From assembly GCF_039621805.1 (NCBI RefSeq), contig NZ_CP155075.1, positions 434,001 to 498,000 of the forward strand: a DNA stretch of 64,000 nucleotides, read 5' to 3'. This document shows positions 54,126-63,191 of this stretch, piece after piece. The translations under genes and the position numbers were made by a program. The notes below the pieces were generated by a model. That model had not been told where the DNA came from and searched no databases. It saw only the letters and a list, made by a program, of their open reading frames with translations. Numbering within the stretch: the first letter of the stretch is position 1; every line of letters starts with the position of its first letter. The stretch is from Paraburkholderia sp. PREW-6R (lineage in GTDB: Bacteria; Pseudomonadota; Gammaproteobacteria; Burkholderiales; Burkholderiaceae).

Positions 54126-55703
54126 TCATGCGGCCGCCGGCTTCACGCCAAGCCGTTCGCCGATCCGATCAGCGACACGCAGCGCGTTGGCGATGATGGT
54201 CAAGGTCGGATTGACCGCGCCGATCGACGGAAAGAAGCTGGCATCTGTGACGTATAGGTTGTCGACTTCATGCGCCTTGCAATTCACATCGAGTACCGAT
54301 GTCGCCGGGTTCGTACCAAAGCGCAGCGTACCCGCCTGATGAGCAGTCCCGCCAATGGGAATGTTTTTTCCGAGGTAAAGATTTCGCTCCATCATCTTTG
54401 CATGAGCCCCCGCGTCAGCGAGCAGCGCTTCAAGTTTTTTCTTCAGCCTGTGATGGGCTTCCATATTGCCTTCCCTGATGTCGAGGACCACCCGCTGCCC
54501 GTCGTACCGAATCCGGTTGTCGGGGCGCGGCAGGTCCTCGGTCGACAGCCAGAAGTCCATGGAATGGCGTGCCATCGACTCGAACGGCATTTCGGGGAGC
54601 CATTCCAGCCAGCCCGGCAGCGCCTCCCCCCGGATCTGGTCGGCGTGGGAGGTCGCGCACATCTGGATGAGGCCAAGCGGGTATTCCCAGTCGTCCGCCC
54701 CGAAATAGAAGTCACTGATGGCCAGTGTCTTCTGAAAGACCGTGTCGTTCGGCTCGCGCATGAGCGCCATCAATATCGACTGGTTGTGACGCATATAATT
54801 GCGGCCGACCTGATCGGAGCCGTTAGCCAGTCCGCCAGGATGTCTGTCACTGCCGGAGCGCAATAGCAATAGCGCCGATGACAACGCTCCACATGCGACC
54901 ACGACGATATCGCCCGTGTAGCGCTCCTCCCTGTCCGGGCGTTGAACGCATACGCCCGTTACCGTTCGTCCAGACGGATCAGTTTCAAGCCGGCTCACGT
55001 ACGCTTTCGTTTTCAGTGTGAGATTGGGATAAGCCGCCAGCGCCGGGTCGACGCACATTACCTGCGCGTCCGCTTTGCCGTTGAGCAGACAGGGGAAACC
55101 GTCAAAGGCGTCGCAACGGATACACGTGCTCGTCGGCGTGACATTGCCGTTTTGTTCATCGAGAAGGATGCCGAGTGGCAGGTGAAACGGATGAAGGCCC
55201 GCCTTGAGCAACGCGTCGTTGAGTGCCTGGATCGCCGGCTCATGGGATACCGCCGGATAGGGGTACGGGGTACTGGCGACCGGTTCACAAGGATCTTCGC
55301 CACGTTGCCCGTGGACGTGGAACAGGCGTTCCGCCTCGGCATAATACGGTTCGAAGTCGGCGTATTTCAACGGCCACGCAGGGGATATCCCGTCCTTATG
55401 CTGGAGTTGTTCGAAATCGCGCTCGCGAAGCCTGAAGAGCGCCGCCCCATATACCTTCGAATTCCCGCCTACGTAGTAGTGCAATCCGGGATGAAAACTG
55501 CTGCCATCGGCGCCATACCAGGTCTCACGAGTCTGATACCTGCCATCAACGAACACTGTTTTCGAGTCCCAGTTCGCGGGTTCGCGCTTCAGGTAGTCGC
55601 CGCGCTCGAGCAGCAGGATCTGTTTGCCGGTCGAAGCCAGTTTATGGGCGAGCGAAGCACCGCCTGGTCCGCTCCCGATCACAATGACATCGTAGTGACT
55701 CAT
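54126..55703 (-). CDS. GMC-family FAD oxidoreductase
   Basis: Flavoprotein of 525 residues of the glucose-methanol-choline group. N-terminal FAD fold DVIVIGSGPGGASLAHKLA, GMC signature region near YYVGGNSKVYGAALFRLRE, and the C-terminal catalytic area with IGGTAHQAGTLRFG (His) and SIGAVNPTLTIIANALR (Asn). A cysteine-rich patch TSTCIRCDAFDGFPCLL is unusual for the simple GMC proteins. ATG 55703 follows GAGG. It is divergent from the CMD/crotonase operon and may act in the same pathway (alcohol or lactol oxidation). Confidence 0.9.
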   Translation of the reverse strand: MSHYDVIVIGSGPGGASLAHKLASTGKQILLLERGDYLKREPANWDSKTVFVDGRYQTRETWYGADGSSFHPGLHYYVGGNSKVYGAALFRLRERDFEQLQHKDGISPAWPLKYADFEPYYAEAERLFHVHGQRGEDPCEPVASTPYPYPAVSHEPAIQALNDALLKAGLHPFHLPLGILLDEQNGNVTPTSTCIRCDAFDGFPCLLNGKADAQVMCVDPALAAYPNLTLKTKAYVSRLETDPSGRTVTGVCVQRPDREERYTGDIVVVACGALSSALLLLRSGSDRHPGGLANGSDQVGRNYMRHNQSILMALMREPNDTVFQKTLAISDFYFGADDWEYPLGLIQMCATSHADQIRGEALPGWLEWLPEMPFESMARHSMDFWLSTEDLPRPDNRIRYDGQRVVLDIREGNMEAHHRLKKKLEALLADAGAHAKMMERNLYLGKNIPIGGTAHQAGTLRFGTNPATSVLDVNCKAHEVDNLYVTDASFFPSIGAVNPTLTIIANALRVADRIGERLGVKPAAA

Positions 55704-56508
55704 CTTTTTCCTCGACAGAATGTGCAGGACTGCAGTGGACGGGTAGGGGCGATGACGCCCGCAGCGCCCGTTGGCGCGCACAAACCGGTCCTGTAAGTGT
55801 CACGTAATTCGTGATGGGGTGGTCGGCGGGCCCTTCATTAACTGGCTTATTCGGCCACTAAAGCGGCTGCGCGGTCGCATTTATCGACATGTTGCGGACC
55901 CAGGCTTGGTGCTGAGCGCTTGAACGACGAATACAGCGATCCCGTTTTCGCGCAACAGGTCGCGGGCAAGCGGCAGTTGGGGATTGCAACAGCGCTCGTG
56001 CAGTCCGCGCCGATTGTGGGTGGGATGCTCGCCACAGCGATCGCAGGAACTATCGCGCGCGCCCGGTATCGCATGCGTTTTTCTGCCGGACTGCACAGCC
56101 GTGCTTTTCCAGAACGCACTCGGACTTTCTGCGTGTGACTTTGCGCGACGAGCGTCTCTTTCGGACACTGGAGCGGCCGTTCAGTGCTACGTCGCAACGT
56201 CCCGTCCTGGTCGGGTTGAGGCGGTGCCAACGGGCAATTTGCTCGCCGGAAACGGGCCATTGAGCGGGGACCGACTAGACCTCTGCTATTCAAATTGAAC
56301 AGCGACCTCGAACGACGGCTCGTGGCCGGGTACAGCCCGTTGCAAGTCTTCTTCCGGTTCGTGGACCATCAGCGCTTTTCAGTCAGTCCGCTTGAATGTC
56401 GCCTTGCTTTATGCCTCCCAGGAATGACTGTTATCGACGGCACCTGCCTTCTTCCAAAAGGCGCTGACCTTCATCATTTGCTCACCGTCAACCGACAGGA
56501 GCAAAACG
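55704..56508. other. About 800 bases upstream of the CMD operon, no confident gene
   Basis: Fragments only. On the minus strand a frame ending LPLARDLLRENGIAVFVVQAL resembles the end of a protein but has no plausible beginning. A remnant of a decayed gene is likely. Confidence 0.4.
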
Positions 56509-57075
56509 ATGAGCAACTTCCAGAAGTACACGATCGATAACGCACCGGCTGCCTCGAAGGCCAGCCTCGAAGACACGAAACGTGCCTTTGGCTTCGTCCC
56601 CAATCTTCAGGCGCATATGGCGGAATCGTCCGCGCTGCTCGCCGGCTATTCGGCGCTGTGGGATCTGTTCTCGAAGAGCACGCTGACACCGCACGAACAG
56701 CAGGTGGTCTACCTGACCTCGAACTTCGAGAACAACTGCCACTATTGCATGGCCGGTCACAGCACGCTCGCAAAGATGATCAAGATGGATGCAGGTGTGA
56801 TCGCAGCGCTGCGCGCCGGCACGCCGCTGCCCGATGCAAAGCTCGAAGCGCTGCATCGATTCACGACGCTCGTGGTGCGTGAACGGGGCTTCGTTCCCGA
56901 CGCCGAAGTCGACGCTTTCCTCGCCGCTGGCTACACCCGTCAGAACGTGCTTGAAGTGATCCTGGGCGTGGCCACCAAGGTGATGAGCAACTACACCAAC
57001 CACATCGTCCACACCGAACTCGACGCCTTCATGGCCGGTAACGAGTGGACCAAACCTGTCGCCGTCACCGCCTGA
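56509..57075 (+). CDS. Carboxymuconolactone-decarboxylase (AhpD-like) family protein
   Basis: CMD/AhpD-type protein of 188 residues with the redox/catalytic motif ENNCHYCMAGH (Glu74, Cys77, Cys80, His84), as in alkylhydroperoxidase-D relatives. Helical throughout. ATG 56509 has ACAGGAG upstream. First gene of a unit with a crotonase-fold hydrolase, a peroxiredoxin and an SDR. Presumably protects against, or reduces, peroxides formed in the pathway; alternative is a decarboxylase role. Confidence 0.92.
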   Translation: MSNFQKYTIDNAPAASKASLEDTKRAFGFVPNLQAHMAESSALLAGYSALWDLFSKSTLTPHEQQVVYLTSNFENNCHYCMAGHSTLAKMIKMDAGVIAALRAGTPLPDAKLEALHRFTTLVVRERGFVPDAEVDAFLAAGYTRQNVLEVILGVATKVMSNYTNHIVHTELDAFMAGNEWTKPVAVTA

Positions 57076-57136
57076 TCCATTCTCGGGAGCCGAGTGGCTC
57101 CGTCCAATCTGCTGCCAGCCTTATCGAGGAACTGAA

Positions 57137-57913
57137 ATGTCCACGTTCGACCACTATAAAAACGCCTACCCTAACGCGACGCTGACCCGCACGCCGGACG
57201 GTGTGCTCGAAGTCCGGTTTCATACTGATGGAAAGAAGCTTGTCTTCAATGGACATACGCATGAACAGTTCACCGACATGTTTCATCAGATCGGCGAAGA
57301 TCCGGATAACCGCGTGGTCATCCTGACAGGAAGCGGTGACGCGTTCATGGACGCAATCTCTCCGGACGGGTTCGATTTCTTCACGCCGCGTGGCTACGAC
57401 AAGATCTTCCGCGAAGGGCGCAAGATCCTGATGAACATCCTGGACATCGAAGTCTCGATGATTGCCGCGTTGAACGGCCCCGTCCTGCTGCATTCAGAAT
57501 ACGTCCTGCTGTGCGACATCGTGTTGGCCACGTCCGACACGATCTTCCAGGACATGCCGCACGCCGCGTTCGGCATCGCTCCGAATGACGGCGTCCATCT
57601 GCTCTGGCCGGAAATGATCGGCAGTATTCGCGGCCGGTACTTCATACTCACGCAGCAAAAGCTCGACGCAGCCGAGGCGAAATCGCTTGGCGTCGTCAAT
57701 GAGATCGTTCCCGCGGATCAACTGCTTCTGCGCGCGCACGCCATCGCATCGACCATCGCGAAGCAGCCCCCACTCACCACCAGATACACCCGCATCGGAC
57801 TGACACAGCGACTGCGGCGCGTGATCGACGAAGGCATCGGTTATGGCCTGGCCCTCGAAGGTATTACTGCGGCCGAAGTGGCTCGCATGGCCGCCGCGCA
57901 AAACGCAGCTTGA
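57137..57913 (+). CDS. Crotonase-fold hydrolase similar to 6-oxocamphor hydrolase
   Basis: Enoyl-CoA-hydratase-superfamily protein of 258 residues. Its sequence lines up, from memory, with 6-oxocamphor hydrolase of Rhodococcus almost without gaps. The catalytic positions of that enzyme are kept at a constant offset of three: His119, His142, Asp151 and Glu241 (in LLHSEY, MPHAAFG, NDGVHLLW, LALEGI). The active-site Trp40 equivalent is Phe37. The family carries out retro-Claisen cleavage of cyclic beta-diketones rather than CoA chemistry. A cyclic diketone from terpenoid or alicyclic degradation is the expected substrate. Confidence 0.85.
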   Translation: MSTFDHYKNAYPNATLTRTPDGVLEVRFHTDGKKLVFNGHTHEQFTDMFHQIGEDPDNRVVILTGSGDAFMDAISPDGFDFFTPRGYDKIFREGRKILMNILDIEVSMIAALNGPVLLHSEYVLLCDIVLATSDTIFQDMPHAAFGIAPNDGVHLLWPEMIGSIRGRYFILTQQKLDAAEAKSLGVVNEIVPADQLLLRAHAIASTIAKQPPLTTRYTRIGLTQRLRRVIDEGIGYGLALEGITAAEVARMAAAQNAA

Positions 57914-57959
57914 TCTTCTCATCCGTCAGTTGCTCAGTTCCTCTCAACGGAGAACACTC

Positions 57960-58631
57960 ATGTCACTTCAGGACAAACTCGACGCTTTCCGGGCCGACTT
58001 CAAGGCAGGCAAACCGCCGTTTAACGCGCCGCCGGAAATTCATCCGGTGATGGAACGCGCCACGGCAGAGCTGATTACGAGCGGCCAGGCAGCCCGCGCG
58101 ATCAAGGCTGGCGACCGCGCGCCGCATTTCAATCTGAAAGATCAGGATGGCAACGACGTCTCTTCAGCCGCGCTGCTGGTGAAGGGTCCACTGGTGGTGA
58201 CGTTCTATCGCGGCGTCTGGTGTCCGTACTGCAATATCGAATTGCAGGCGATCAACGAAGTGCTGCCGCAGATCCAGGCCTACGGCGCAAACGTGGTGGC
58301 GATCTCTCCGCAGACGCCGGTCAACAGCCGAAAGTCTGTGCGCACTAACGAACTTGGCTTCCCGGTATTGAGCGACGTGAACGGTCAGACGGGCGCTGAC
58401 TTCGGCCTGCGCTTCGCGTTGCCCGACTACCTGATCGAGTTGTACAAAAACCTGAAGAATGACCTGCCCGCATTCAATAGCGATCCGGGCTGGACATTGC
58501 CGATGCCCGCGCGCTACGTCATCGGACAGGATGGGATCGTGCTGTATTCGGAGGTCAACCCGGATTACACGCGTCGTCCCGATCCGTCGGACATGTTCCC
58601 GGTTCTGGAAAAGGCGACGGCCAACGCGTGA
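57960..58631 (+). CDS. Peroxiredoxin-like AhpC/TSA family protein
   Basis: Thioredoxin-fold peroxiredoxin of 223 residues. The peroxidatic cysteine is in FYRGVWCPYCN (Cys88, with Cys91 two residues on, a CxxC arrangement). Start ATG 57960 with CGGAGA upstream; a longer frame overlaps the crotonase gene. Likely reduces peroxides made by the flavin enzymes of this cluster. Cytosolic, no signal. Confidence 0.92.
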   Translation: MSLQDKLDAFRADFKAGKPPFNAPPEIHPVMERATAELITSGQAARAIKAGDRAPHFNLKDQDGNDVSSAALLVKGPLVVTFYRGVWCPYCNIELQAINEVLPQIQAYGANVVAISPQTPVNSRKSVRTNELGFPVLSDVNGQTGADFGLRFALPDYLIELYKNLKNDLPAFNSDPGWTLPMPARYVIGQDGIVLYSEVNPDYTRRPDPSDMFPVLEKATANA

Positions 58632-58730
58632 GCCCTACCGCTCAACGTCTGGCCACTGCCACGTCACGCCGCGCCGCGCCGGAGAATTCGGCGCGGCTTT
58701 CCCTTCCTTCTGATTCGTAGAGGGCATCAG

Positions 58731-59445
58731 ATGACACAGCGTCAATTCCTTATAACCGGCGCGACCAGGGGTATTGGCCTCGCGCTGACAGAACGTCTGA
58801 TTGCCGAGGGCCACCACGTGGTAGGTCTCGCGCGAAGCAAACAATTTTCCGGGCGAACTGGTCCGTGTCGATCTGGCCGACCGTGCCGCTACCGGTGCGG
58901 TGCTCGATGACCTCGTTCGACGTCATGCGTTCGATGGTGTGGTGAACAATGTTGCGTTAGTCAGGCCGCAGCGTCTGGGGCAAGTCGCGCTAAACGATCT
59001 CGACGACGTTCTCGCGCTAAATCTTCACCCTGCCGTGCAGACCGTGCAGGCGTTGCTTCCCGGCATGCGGGACCGGGGGTGGGGACGCGTCGTCAATATT
59101 TCCAGCCTGACGATCCTCGGCATGACGCAACGCACGGCCTATGCAGCAGCGAAGGCCGCGCTGGTGAGTTTTGCGCGTTCGTGGGCGCTGGAACTGGCGG
59201 GCACGGGCATTACGGTGAATGCCGTCGCGCCGGGGCCGACCGAGACCGTGCTGTTTCGCGCGAACAATCCTCCCGGCAGTGAAGGCGAGAAGCGCTATCT
59301 GGCCTCGGTGCCGGTGGGTCGTTTGGGCCAGCCCCATGAAATAGCCGCGACGATCGCGTTTCTGCTCTCCGATGCCGCCGGTTTCATGACCGGTCAGACG
59401 CTTTACGTCGACGGCGGTGCGTCAATCGGCAAGCTCGCTTTCTGA
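58731..59445 (+). pseudogene. SDR-family oxidoreductase, frameshifted
   Basis: The 5' part (ATG 58731) encodes MTQRQFLITGATRGIGLAL, a normal SDR cofactor motif, but is broken: the frame moves by one base in the stretch 58835-58855 (around AAACAATTTTCCGGG). The rest continues in the new frame: GELVRVDLADRAATG, then VNNVALV, TILGMTQRTAYAAAKAAL (catalytic Tyr-x-x-x-Lys) and the usual end MTGQTLYVDGGASIG. Either a true pseudogene or a single-base assembly error. It ends 24 bases inside the convergent LysR gene. Confidence 0.85.
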
Positions 59446-60354
59446 TGGCGCGCTGCCGTTGCCCGTGCCTGCGACACCAAGGATCTCTTCCACGAAGGCG
59501 ACGAACGCCCGCGCCTTCGCACTCACCAGCCGTCCCGCCGGGAATACCGCCCACAGGTCGATCGGGGGCAGTTCCCAGTCGGTCAATACCGCCTGGACTG
59601 TGCCGTCGGCAAGTTCGGGCGAGAACATCCATTCCGACGCGATTGCGAGGCCCATGCCACCGAGCAAGGTCGTACGCATGCCCTCGGCCGCGCTCACGCT
59701 GACACGCCCCGACACCACCACCGCCACTTCTTTTCCCTGCTGGCTGAACGCCCACGACTCGCCGCCGCCTCGCAACGAATACACGATGACCTGATGTTGG
59801 CTGAGCTCCGCAGGGGTCTTCGGCACGCCCGCTCCGGCAAGATAAGCAGGCGTTCCGACTACCAGCCGACGGCTTTGCGCGATGCGGCGTGCGGTCATCG
59901 TCGAATCGTCGAGCGAACCCATGCGCAGCGCCACGTCCACGCCGTTTTCGAGCAGGTCGATGGTGCGATCGTCCAGTACGATATCGATCTGCAAGTTCGG
60001 GTGCCGGTCCAGAAACGCCTTCAACGCCGGCAGAATGTGAAGCCGGGCGAAGGTCACGGCTGCGCTGATGCGCAGCACGCCGGATAGCCCGGTCGACGCG
60101 TCACGCGCGACATGCTCGGCCAGGTCCACTTCTTCGATTGCGCGCCTCGCGTGCTCGTAGAATCGCTGACCTGCATCGGTGGGCGTCAGGCCGCGCGTCG
60201 AGCGCAACAGCAGTCGCACGCCAAGCCGCTCTTCGAGCTGCGCGATCGACTTCGAAACGGCCGGCTGCCCGAGCTTGAGCCGCTTGGCGGCTGCCGAGAA
60301 CGAGCCCGCCTCCACGACGCTGACGTACGTTTCCATTGCTGCCATCCGGTCCAT
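59422..60354 (-). CDS. LysR-family regulator
   Basis: LysR regulator of 310 residues: HTH with FSAAAKRLKLGQPAVSKSIA, then DVALRMGSLDDSTMTARRI and AEGMRTTLLGGMGLAIAS in the effector domain. It ends 24 bases into the 3' end of the convergent SDR. Probably regulates the CMD/hydrolase operon or the OYE gene that once lay upstream. Confidence 0.92.
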   Translation of the reverse strand: MDRMAAMETYVSVVEAGSFSAAAKRLKLGQPAVSKSIAQLEERLGVRLLLRSTRGLTPTDAGQRFYEHARRAIEEVDLAEHVARDASTGLSGVLRISAAVTFARLHILPALKAFLDRHPNLQIDIVLDDRTIDLLENGVDVALRMGSLDDSTMTARRIAQSRRLVVGTPAYLAGAGVPKTPAELSQHQVIVYSLRGGGESWAFSQQGKEVAVVVSGRVSVSAAEGMRTTLLGGMGLAIASEWMFSPELADGTVQAVLTDWELPPIDLWAVFPAGRLVSAKARAFVAFVEEILGVAGTGNGSAPSESELAD

Positions 60355-60603
60355 GCTGTGGCTTCTCCATGAGGACCGTGAAAGTCCCTGCTGTGGTCGA
60401 TCTGTGGTTAATCTGTGGCTGAGATGTGTTCAGGCGGAAGTCTAGCGCGTCAGAACCTCAGGGAGATGAAATTGCCAATGATCGGTCTTTGTCATCTGAC
60501 TCCCGTTCACAAAAGCAATCCGCAAAAGAGCCGGCCCTGCCGCAGGATCGCCTGCCGCAGGATCGCCTGCGGCAGGGCCGGTTTGCGATGCGCGCAGTCC
60601 GGT
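60355..60603. other. Intergenic region with terminator structure
   Basis: Non-coding, carries the hairpin at 60531-60581. Confidence 0.5.
60520..60581 (-). terminator. Strong hairpin terminator with tandem 15-mer
   Basis: 16-bp perfect arms CCGGCCCTGCCGCAGG / CCTGCGGCAGGGCCGG (60531-60546, 60566-60581). On the minus strand the stem is followed by CTCTTTTGCGG, so it acts as a rho-independent terminator for the OYE remnant. The loop is itself a smaller hairpin; the 15-mer CCTGCCGCAGGATCG is repeated twice in tandem (60536-60550, 60551-60565). Confidence 0.7.
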
Positions 60604-60990
60604 TCAGAGAACCGCCGCAGCGCTATGGAAGGAATAATCGGTGTAACCCCGCGCGTTGCCGCCGTAGAACGTCGAGCGGTCGTAATGGTTCAGCGGTGCC
60701 CCGAGGCGCAGTCGCTCGGCAAATCCGGATTGGAAACAAACAGGCGCCCGAATGCGACGAGATCGGCGTCGCCTGCTTCGATCATGCGATGGGCACTATC
60801 CGCAGTAAAGCCACCCGCCGCGATGAGCGTGCCGTTGAACACGCGCCGCAAGTCTTTCGCTGATACCGCAGATCCGACTGCGGTGACGTCATCGTTACCA
60901 CGCACACGTGGCGCGACGACATGCAGATACGCGAGGCCATAGCCATCCAGACGACGATTCTCCGCCGCTGTTGGCGGGATGCGCCTGTCG
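60604..60990 (-). pseudogene. Old-yellow-enzyme (alkene reductase) remnant
   Basis: Only the last third of an OYE (NemA-like) is present. Readable segments: ENRRLDGYGLAYLHVV, LRRVFNGTLIAAGGFTADSA, DADLVAFGRLFVSNPDLP, then, after a one-base deletion near 60715, ERLRLGAPLNHYDRSTFYGG and NARGYTDYSF. The FMN-contact GRLFVSNPDL is kept but the N-terminal two thirds of the enzyme are missing and the frame is broken. Confidence 0.85.
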
Positions 60991-61042
60991 TCCCGACATG
61001 ACGGGGCCTGAGGAACTCAGCGGTAGCCCCGAAATTTCAGGA

Positions 61043-61897
61043 CTACTCTGCCTTCTCCAAGCCTCTCCGGGACCAAACCACCGGAAACAGATGACTTTCC
61101 ATCTGCGCCCCTTCTCCCAAAGTTTCGGCGAGGCCGGGAAACTCCGGCGATGTGCGCCACTTACGCGGTGCATGACGGATATCGTCGCCAATGAAGCGAA
61201 CCGAAAACGCGCGGCGCCGCGACGCCCCGCCGACGCCGCCCGATGCATGCAACGTCAGCATGTTGAAGCACACCATATCGCCCGGCTCGAGCGCCCAGCC
61301 GATGATCGGAAACGCGTCCCGGTTTGCTTCGATATCCGGCAGGTCGGCGAGGCTTCCTTCCGGAAACCACTTCGCCTGATTATCCATGAACGTGCGCGGC
61401 ATCAACCAGGGCCCGAGATGCGAACCTGCGACGAATTCGAGCCGCGACGCGTGCGTGACCGGATCCACTGGAATCCACATGCTGACATTGTCGCCGCCGC
61501 TGATGTTGTAGTAAGGCTGGTCCTGATGCCAGGGAGTACGCTGCCGCGTGTTCGGTTCCTTCACCAGCAGATGATCGTGATATAGACGCACCGTTTCGCT
61601 GCCGGTCAATGCGGCGGCGACCGCGGGCGCGGCGGAGTCGAAAATGAAGCGGCGGTATGCGTCGATTTCCGACCAGTTGCAGAAATCTTCGAAGAACCAG
61701 CCGGGGTCGTCAGGACGGCTCGCCACTTTCGCGCGCGGACTCGGCGAAGCGATGTTGCTTTCGATGCCGGCGCGTAACAGGTCGATCTCGTCGGCGGTGA
61801 ATATCTGCCGGACACACACTGCGCCATCGCGACGAAAATCGTCGATCAGCTGCGGCGTGACCGCACGCGCGATGCGTTCGTTCAAAGACTCAGCCAT
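61043..61897 (-). CDS. Phytanoyl-CoA-dioxygenase family protein
   Basis: Fe(II)/2-oxoglutarate-dependent oxygenase of 284 residues (PhyH type). Iron ligands: His124-x-Asp126 in TPWHQDQPYY and His217 in LTLHASGG; the 2-oxoglutarate Arg is in the RRRAFSVRF segment (about 228). ATG 61897 has GGAGGAGG upstream. It lies in the same direction and just downstream of an orphan binding protein; may hydroxylate the compound that protein takes up. Confidence 0.9.
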   Translation of the reverse strand: MAESLNERIARAVTPQLIDDFRRDGAVCVRQIFTADEIDLLRAGIESNIASPSPRAKVASRPDDPGWFFEDFCNWSEIDAYRRFIFDSAAPAVAAALTGSETVRLYHDHLLVKEPNTRQRTPWHQDQPYYNISGGDNVSMWIPVDPVTHASRLEFVAGSHLGPWLMPRTFMDNQAKWFPEGSLADLPDIEANRDAFPIIGWALEPGDMVCFNMLTLHASGGVGGASRRRAFSVRFIGDDIRHAPRKWRTSPEFPGLAETLGEGAQMESHLFPVVWSRRGLEKAE

Positions 61898-61932
61898 TGT
61901 TTGCCTCCTCCTGAATAACGTGGCCCAGCGGT

Positions 61933-62709
61933 TCAATCGCCGTAGATATTGAAATTGAAGTATTTCGCGGCGACCTTCTGATAAACGCCGTCCTGTCGAA
62001 TCGCCATGATCGACTGATTCAACTGCGTCTTGAGTGCAGTATCGCCCTTGCGCAGGCCGATCGCGACATCGCCCGCCACGCGGCTGTCGCTCACCGGCTT
62101 GCCGACGAGCGCGAAGCCCGCGCCACGCGGAGTCTTCAGAAAACCGAAATCCGCCTGGACGGCTGCCTGGAAAGCCGCATCAATCCGGTGCGTCACCAGA
62201 TCCTGATAGATCTGATCCTGCGTCTGATACGCGACCACCTTCACGTTTTTAGGCGCCCATTCGGCGTTCGCATAGCTTTCCTGCGTCGAGCCCTGCACCA
62301 CGCCCACGCTTTTGCCCTGCAGCGCCTGCGCCGTCGGTTGAAGACTCGAACCCGCAGCCGCGATCAGCGCCGAGCTGCTCATATACAGGCGATCACTGAA
62401 GTCGATCTGCTGACGGCGCGTCGGTGTTGCCGACATTGCCGATAGGATCGCGTCGAATTTGCGAGCCTTCAGCGCGGGAATCATGCCGTCGAAATTCTGC
62501 TCGACCCATACGCACTTTTTGTGCAATTGTGCGCACAACGCGTTGCCGAGATCGATATCGAAGCCGACATACGAACCGTCGGGCGCCTTCGATTCGAACG
62601 GCGGATAACTCGGATCGACGCCGAAGCGCAGCGTCTGCGGATCTTGCGCGTGCGCGGCGAACGACGCCATCGTTAGCGCCCAAAGGGTTGAGTAGATCGC
62701 GTTTTTCAT
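61933..62709 (-). CDS. Orphan amino-acid ABC substrate-binding protein (second)
   Basis: Lys/Arg/Orn-type binding protein of 258 residues, signal peptide about 1-22 (cleaved near AAHA-QD). Landmarks LRFGVDPSYPPFESK, GFDIDLGNALCAQL, FDAILSAMSATPTRR and GVVQGSTQESYA parallel the protein at 35075. No permease in the vicinity. Start ATG 62709 with GGGGAA upstream. Probably shares a transporter with other binding proteins. Confidence 0.92.
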   Translation of the reverse strand: MKNAIYSTLWALTMASFAAHAQDPQTLRFGVDPSYPPFESKAPDGSYVGFDIDLGNALCAQLHKKCVWVEQNFDGMIPALKARKFDAILSAMSATPTRRQQIDFSDRLYMSSSALIAAAGSSLQPTAQALQGKSVGVVQGSTQESYANAEWAPKNVKVVAYQTQDQIYQDLVTHRIDAAFQAAVQADFGFLKTPRGAGFALVGKPVSDSRVAGDVAIGLRKGDTALKTQLNQSIMAIRQDGVYQKVAAKYFNFNIYGD

Positions 62710-62732
62710 GGCATTCCCCGGTGAGGTTGTGT

Positions 62733-63191
62733 CTAAAGTGAATGGGCATCCAACCGCCCGATGGTCTGCAACGCGACTACGATCGCCGCACACACGACGA
62801 CAGGGCCGACGCTCTTGCGCGGCATCGCGCCGTGCCCCGTTACGCGCACCGTTGCCTGATCCGCCGACGCGATGAACGGCCCGGCGCGAAACCCTCGCAT
62901 CTTGTCGGGATGCACGCTGGCGTAGGGCAAACCGGTGTTTTCGGTGACCGGCAGCGCTTCCAAGTTGGCGCGCAATCCAAAACTGCGAGCACCATCGCCT
63001 GCCTTCAGCGTGCCGACCAGACCGGTCGCGCCGAACCCGCGTTCGACGCTGTAGTCCCACTGCGTAAGGCGCTCCGCGAATAGATCGCAGGTCATGAACG
63101 CTTCGTAGCCGAGTTCGGCATGCGCATGGATGCGCTGGCGCAGCGCAATCATCTCGTCGCCGCAGGCGAGATTATCCGGGGTAGAGGCCAT
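62733..63191 (-). pseudogene. M20-family amidohydrolase with internal deletion
   Basis: The start reads as a hippurate-hydrolase/M20 peptidase: EMIALRQRIHAHAELGYEAF, RANLEALPVTENTGLPYASV. The frame then jumps to the dimerisation-domain text GPFIASADQATVRVTGHGAM and ends early. The metal-binding region (CGHDGH and beyond) is deleted, the first metal Asp is Asn (ANLEALP) and the C-terminal third is absent. Cannot be an active enzyme of this family. Open frame, but a pseudogene by content. Confidence 0.8.
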
